From positions 49,704 to 58,374 of the forward strand of contig DLOU01000001.1 of assembly GCA_002477275.1 (NCBI GenBank): DNA of 8,671 nucleotides. The letters are read 5' to 3'. This DNA is from Caryophanales bacterium UBA7476 (GTDB lineage Bacteria; Bacillota_I; Bacilli_A; RF39; UBA660). This document shows positions 5,746-8,671 of this stretch, one piece after another (positions within the stretch are counted from its first letter, which is position 1; every line of letters begins with the position of its first letter). The notes beneath the pieces were generated by a model that had not been told where the DNA came from, searched no databases, and worked only from the letters and a program-made list of their open reading frames with translations. The translations under genes and the position numbers were made by a program.

Positions 5746-6135
5746 CTCTGTGGATTATTCAATTATATTTAAACATGACAGTGTTTCTTAATATAATTGT
5801 TATCAAGAGCCCACAAAATACGTATTTTAGTTAATAGCTTGATAATAATTGGTATTTTAAAAATTTATTAATCAAATACTGTTTATAGTCTATCAGAAAC
5901 TATCACCTTAGAGATTACACATTTCTGATAATAATATTTGAGTTAATAAGATGAGATAATAAATACTTTTTCTACAAATTGTAAAATCATAACTATTATC
6001 GAATCAGGATAAATTAACTAATAACCCAATTAAGAATTAAAATTAATCTATATAATGAAAACTAACATATTAATAATTTTCACAAACTATTAAATTAATC
6101 TTCAAATCTGACATGTTAATACCTATCTATTAACT
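5703..6135 (-). ncRNA. Structured RNA copy 2, about 433 nt, unknown family
   Basis: This is a homologue of copy 1 with the same order of helices. In plus coordinates: GUGA-tetraloop hairpin of 10 bp (6084-6093 with 6070-6079); helix 5993-6000 with 5955-5962, capped by a further hairpin around TTTTACA/TGTAGAA; helix 5935-5949 with 5865-5878 (14 bp with one bulged C) enclosing TATCAGAAA/TTTCTGATA; helix 5838-5845 with 5800-5807; helix 5791-5799 with 5760-5768 capped by AAACA-CTGTCA-TGTTT. The loop CUGUCA (5776-5781) matches the terminator loop UGACAG (5727-5732), the 5' end (6127-6135) matches 5829-5837, and CCACA/TGTGG (5811-5815 with 5749-5753) repeats a third contact. Its function is unknown. 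It is flanked by sulfur-transfer genes upstream and copy 1 downstream and appears to be an independent transcription unit. Confidence 0.82.
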
Positions 6136-6141
6136 GATATA

Positions 6142-6170
6142 ATATTATCATATAGAAAATATTTTTGCAA
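6142..6170 (-). promoter_or_regulatory. Promoter of structured RNA copy 2
   Basis: TTGCAA (6165-6170) and TAATAT (6142-6147), 17 bp apart on the minus strand, with a TG extension before the -10. The distance to the conserved RNA 5' end (6135) equals that of copy 1. The -10 is less consensus than copy 1's. Confidence 0.65.
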
Positions 6171-6176
6171 CCCTTT

Positions 6177-6208
6177 TTTCAAAAAAATATTTTAAATTTT
6201 TTTTGAAA
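6177..6208 (-). terminator. AT-rich inverted repeat after the TtcA-like gene, possible terminator
   Basis: TTTCAAAAAAA pairs with TTTTTTTGAAA (11 bp) around a 10-nt loop, 12 bp after the stop of the upstream gene. On the minus strand the U-run lies inside the 3' arm rather than after the hairpin, so it is an atypical terminator. It could instead be a weak bidirectional terminator or a boundary before the RNA promoter. Confidence 0.4.
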
Positions 6209-6220
6209 CTTTTTTAACCC

Positions 6221-7072
6221 TTATTTTAAGCCATTTTCATCTTTACATTTTTCATAATTTTCTAAAAAACTTTTATATTGATGATTCTTTTTTGTACCAA
6301 GAACACAATCAAGATTAACATTGTCAAGTGCTTTAAATATATTATAATCAACATTAGGATTAATCTTTTTCATGTTTTTAATCAACTCTTTAACTTCTTT
6401 TCTCTTACTAGTACCATCATTAATTAAAGAACAACCTTCTGTAAACCTACAAGCACAGTTTATAAATGTTAATTCATTAGATTTTTTCCAAGCGATTATA
6501 TCGTCCTCTCTAACTAAATAAAGTGGTCTAATAAGTTCAATGCCAGGAAAATTATCACTATGAAGTTTAGGCATCATTGTTTTTATTTCAGAACCATATA
6601 ACATTGAAAGCATAGTTGTTTCAATTACATCGTTAAAATGATGTCCAAGAGCTATCTTATTACACCCAAGTTCTTTAGCATGGTTATATAAAACTCCCCT
6701 TCTCATTCTAGCACACATATAACAAGCACTTTTGGAATCAATGTTTTCAACCACATCAAATATATCACTTTCAAACATTTCAATATCTATATTAAGTATT
6801 TTTGCATTATCAATTATGAAAGATTTGTTATATTCATTATATCCAGGATTCATTACAACATAATGAGCATCAAACTTAACTTTACCATGTCTTTGAAGTT
6901 CTTGAATACATTTAGCAAGTAAAAAAGAATCTTTACCACCACTAATGCATACCATAACTTTATCATTTTCGTTAATTAATTCATAATCTATTACACCTTT
7001 AACAAATTTACTCCAAATATCTTTTCTATACTTTTTAATTATACTTTTTTCTATCTCTTTATACTTTTCCAT
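6221..7072 (-). CDS. TtcA-like PP-loop tRNA thiolation enzyme
   Basis: The 283-residue protein has an N-type ATP pyrophosphatase (PP-loop) motif SGGKDS at residues 44-49, CYMCARMRRG (C117/C120) and GHHFND (143-148), the layout of the TtcA/TilS superfamily and most like TtcA. Further cysteines at 206, 208 and 214 (CACRFTEGC) lie where TtcA supplies the third [4Fe-4S] ligand. TtcA adenylates tRNA and inserts sulfur to make 2-thiocytidine at position 32; whether this homologue has that exact target is inference. It follows the cysteine desulfurase with one base between stop and start. ATG 7072 is preferred, with GGTGA 5 nt upstream supplied by the desulfurase's last codons; a TTG at 7084 is possible but lacks good spacing. 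The C-terminal 60 residues are basic. Confidence 0.85.
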   Translation of the reverse strand: MEKYKEIEKSIIKKYRKDIWSKFVKGVIDYELINENDKVMVCISGGKDSFLLAKCIQELQRHGKVKFDAHYVVMNPGYNEYNKSFIIDNAKILNIDIEMFESDIFDVVENIDSKSACYMCARMRRGVLYNHAKELGCNKIALGHHFNDVIETTMLSMLYGSEIKTMMPKLHSDNFPGIELIRPLYLVREDDIIAWKKSNELTFINCACRFTEGCSLINDGTSKRKEVKELIKNMKKINPNVDYNIFKALDNVNLDCVLGTKKNHQYKSFLENYEKCKDENGLK

Positions 7073-7073
7073 A

Positions 7074-8186
7074 TTATTCACCAATAATTTTATCTAATTC
7101 ATCTAAAAATATATTAATTTCTTCCTTTGTTGTTAAATGAGAAATACTAACTCTAAGTGATGAATCAGCAAGATTTTTATCACGAGTTAAAGCATAAACA
7201 AGCTTAGAAGGACTATTCGGAGGACAGCAAGATGTTTTAGTAGATATATATATTTCCTTCTCTTCAAGTTTTTTAGCAACATCCTTTGATTTAAAACCCT
7301 TAATACTAAAGTTAATTGTAAAAGGTAAAGATTTATCTGTATTATTAATATGAATTTTAGAACACTTCTCCAAATGAGACACTATTATTTTATTTAATTC
7401 TTCAACATGTTTATATCTATTTTCTCTTTCAGTAATTGCTTTTTTTAAAGCAAATGAAGAAGCTGCGATTAATGGAAGAACAGGCGTTCCACTTCTATAT
7501 ACTGTTGTACTTCTACCACCAGAAATAATAGGTTTTAAGGAAACATCCTTTTTCTTAAGTAAAACACCTACTCCATTAATACCATATATCTTGTGTGGTG
7601 CAATAGTAACAAAATCAACATTAGAAAAATCAATATCTACTTTTCCAATAGCTTGAGTAGCATCAGTATGAAATTTACAATTAGGATAATTTTTAAGAAA
7701 AGATGCAATCTCTTCTATAGGTTGGCAAAGTCCAAGTTCACTATCAACTGAAGTTATGCTAACAAGAACTGTATCATCGCGAATTATTTTTTTCAACTCA
7801 TCAAAATCAACAAGACCATTAGAAGTAACAGGAAGCATATCCACTTCAAAACCTAGTTCTTGCATATAAGAAGCTGACGCAATAACAGAGTTATGCTCAA
7901 GATTACTAACTATTATATGTTTTCCTAAATTCTTATATCTGTCAGGAACACCTTTTACAACCATATTATTACATTCGGTAGCACCGCTTGTATAAATAAC
8001 TTCAAAGTCAGTTAATTTAAATAAATCAAGTATTTCTTTACTAGAATCTTCAATTATTTTATTACATTCAAGTCCAAGCTTATGAACTGAATTAGGATTA
8101 GCAAAATATTTTAAAGAATAATCATAATATAAATCTAATACTTCTTTATCTACAGGAGTATTAGCGGCATAATCTAAATAGATCAT
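7074..8186 (-). CDS. Cysteine desulfurase, NifS/IscS family
   Basis: The 370-residue PLP enzyme removes sulfur from cysteine as an enzyme-bound persulfide. The motifs are DYAANTP at the N-terminus, SGATECNN (67-74), LEHNS with H98, HTDATQ (173-178), the PLP-binding lysine in PHK (K199), RSGT (231-234), and the persulfide-carrying cysteine in KTSCCPPNSPS (C320 or C321). The usual VNNE-type segment reads VDSELGLCQ, a mild deviation. GAGGTGA (8191-8197) favours ATG 8186 (spacing 7 from GAGG); ATG 8189 is nearly as good. The gene is directly coupled to the TtcA-like enzyme, so its likely job is to supply sulfur for tRNA thiolation. No iscU or sufU scaffold is adjacent, which argues against a dedicated Fe-S assembly operon in this window. 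Confidence 0.93.
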   Translation of the reverse strand: MIYLDYAANTPVDKEVLDLYYDYSLKYFANPNSVHKLGLECNKIIEDSSKEILDLFKLTDFEVIYTSGATECNNMVVKGVPDRYKNLGKHIIVSNLEHNSVIASASYMQELGFEVDMLPVTSNGLVDFDELKKIIRDDTVLVSITSVDSELGLCQPIEEIASFLKNYPNCKFHTDATQAIGKVDIDFSNVDFVTIAPHKIYGINGVGVLLKKKDVSLKPIISGGRSTTVYRSGTPVLPLIAASSFALKKAITERENRYKHVEELNKIIVSHLEKCSKIHINNTDKSLPFTINFSIKGFKSKDVAKKLEEKEIYISTKTSCCPPNSPSKLVYALTRDKNLADSSLRVSISHLTTKEEINIFLDELDKIIGE

Positions 8187-8206
8187 CATATCACCTCGCA
8201 AAAATA

Positions 8207-8215
8207 ATTATAACA
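8207..8215 (-). promoter_or_regulatory. Extended -10 promoter of the desulfurase operon
   Basis: TGTTATAAT on the minus strand is a perfect TATAAT with the TG extension, about 20 bp before the desulfurase start. No good -35 is seen, since that position overlaps the T-tract of the preceding terminator. Confidence 0.6.
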
Positions 8216-8223
8216 TACAAATT

Positions 8224-8244
8224 AAAAAAACTCATTAATGAGTT
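8224..8244 (-). terminator. Terminator of the 47-residue basic protein gene
   Basis: AACTCATTAATGAGTT is a perfect 16-base palindrome followed by a T-tract on the minus strand. The TAA stop of the small gene lies inside it, so the terminator is embedded in the last codons, as in rpmF. Confidence 0.82.
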
Positions 8245-8378
8245 CTAATTTCTCTAGAAACAAGTTGTTTTTTCTTAACATTTTCATTTTCTCTAACTTT
8301 TTTAGTATTTTCTCTATATATTTTATAAATACTTCCTCTAGAAATATTACTAATTTTAACATTTTTAGCTTTTTTCAT
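8235..8378 (-). CDS. 47-residue highly basic protein, unknown
   Basis: A short minus-strand frame encodes a protein starting MKKAKNVKISNISRGSIYKIY and ending SREIRTH, rich in Lys, Arg and Asn, with no cysteine and no hydrophobic segment. Three signals support a real gene: AGGGGG (8385-8390) 6 nt before ATG 8378, a plausible promoter upstream, and a strong intrinsic terminator overlapping the stop. The charge suggests binding to nucleic acid or the ribosome, but I recognise no family. It resembles no small ribosomal protein I know (L34, L36 and S21 motifs are absent). The gene is independent of its neighbours. Because it is short, only comparative evidence would settle it. Confidence 0.65.
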   Translation of the reverse strand: MKKAKNVKISNISRGSIYKIYRENTKKVRENENVKKKQLVSREIRTH

Positions 8379-8402
8379 ATATATCCCCCTCTAACGAGTA
8401 AT

Positions 8403-8431
8403 AAGATAACATAAAAAAGAAAAAAAGTAAA
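8403..8431 (-). promoter_or_regulatory. Probable promoter of the 47-residue protein gene
   Basis: TTTACT (8426-8431) and TATCTT (8403-8408) are 17 bp apart on the minus strand, with TG one base before the -10. Each box has deviations, but the spacing and TG extension are right and it lies about 25 bp from the ATG. Confidence 0.5.
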
Positions 8432-8436
8432 GAAAA

Positions 8437-8671
8437 TTAAAGATTATTTAGTTTTTCAATTGATAAACCAGTAATATCACTTATTTCATCAAAAGAATAT
8501 CCTTTATCAAGCATTTTCTTAGCAAATTCAACAGAGCTTTGTTCAATTCCTTCTTTTATTCCTTCAGCTCTTCCTTCTGCTCTTCCCTCTTCTAGTCCTT
8601 CTTTTCTAAATTGAGTCTTTAATGAATTTTCTATCATTAAATCATCTTTCTCTGCACTTATCCATTCTCTA
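8437..8671 (-). CDS. C-terminal part of an Rpn/PD-(D/E)XK-type protein
   Basis: The frame is open to the window edge, so 8637 (an internal Met) is not necessarily the start; at least 77 residues are present, beginning REWISAEKDDLMIENS. The tail has the charged repeat EEGRAEGRAEGIKEG and then KKMLDKGYSFDEISDITGLSIEKLNNL, a helix-turn-helix-like ending. This combination is typical of the C-terminus of Rpn-family recombination-promoting nucleases (PD-(D/E)XK, 'putative transposase'), often multi-copy in gut Firmicutes. The catalytic domain would lie to the right of this window, so nuclease activity cannot be judged. No terminator is evident after the stop. Confidence 0.7.
   Translation of the reverse strand, partial: REWISAEKDDLMIENSLKTQFRKEGLEEGRAEGRAEGIKEGIEQSSVEFAKKMLDKGYSFDEISDITGLSIEKLNNL

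Larger units (their letters stand above)
5254..6170 (-). repeat. Head-to-tail pair of diverged structured-RNA units
   Basis: Unit 1 (5254-5682) and unit 2 (5703-6170) share order and many identical blocks. The longest run I see is 36 bases (5292-5327 and 5750-5785). The 17-base 5' block at 5631-5647 and 6119-6135 is also shared almost intact, and both keep the ATACGTAT palindrome and the terminator hairpin. Between the blocks both sequence and length differ, unit 2 being about 40 nt longer. Each unit carries its own promoter and terminator. The divergence suggests an old duplication or acquisition of two related units rather than a recent copy. Confidence 0.88.

Noticed and set aside
5254..6170. 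CRISPR array, insertion sequence or protein gene as explanation of the duplicated region
   Set aside because: There are only two units of about 400 bp, no short regular repeats with spacers, no transposase frame and no long open frame. Terminators, promoters and paired helices explain it better.
5254..6170. Transcription of the duplicated region from the plus strand
   Set aside because: The G-U/A-C asymmetry of the imperfect pairs, the long T-tracts and the promoters all point to the minus strand.

Overview
This is an AT-rich stretch of a low-GC Gram-positive (Bacillota/Mycoplasmatota-like) chromosome. The yceD-rpmF pair, strong AGGAGG-type ribosome binding sites and sigma-A-like promoters support this. 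Proteins read through normally with TGG as Trp, so the standard code fits. An uncultured gut Bacilli lineage is a reasonable guess, but no marker here fixes the species. Every convincing gene lies on the minus strand, so transcription runs from high to low coordinates.

Right to left: the C-terminal end of an Rpn/PD-(D/E)XK-type protein (8437-8671, cut by the window edge); a 47-residue very basic protein (8235-8378) with its own promoter and terminator; a two-gene sulfur-transfer unit made of a cysteine desulfurase (7074-8186) and a TtcA-like PP-loop tRNA thiolation enzyme (6221-7072); a 900-bp gene-free region (5254-6170); a zinc-ribbon membrane protein with a DUF7666-like protein (4242-5187); yceD-rpmF (3488-4181); an SPFH/YdjI-like protein with a C-terminal zinc ribbon (2260-3384); and an ABC exporter, ATPase (1495-2187) plus a very large permease running off the left edge (1-1502).

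The most striking element is the gene-free region. It holds two diverged, head-to-tail copies of a structured RNA of about 394 and 433 nt, both read from the minus strand. Each copy has its own promoter (TTGYAA, 17-bp spacer, TG-extended -10) and its own intrinsic terminator. Both fold with the same helices. All six imperfect pairs I found in the helices checked are G-U on the minus-strand RNA but A-C on the opposite strand. Both copies also keep a 6-nt loop-loop complementarity between an internal hairpin (CUGUCA) and the terminator loop (UGACAG), plus a 9-nt pairing of the extreme 5' end with an internal loop. I do not recognise the family. Its size, architecture and host type recall the large ornate bacterial RNAs (ROOL, GOLLD, OLE), but that is only an analogy.

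A second observation is ribosomal protein L32. It starts with MMKLNIQLFA before its canonical AVPFRK sequence, closely resembling the Prp-protease-cleaved leader of Bacillota L27 and of some phage capsid proteins.
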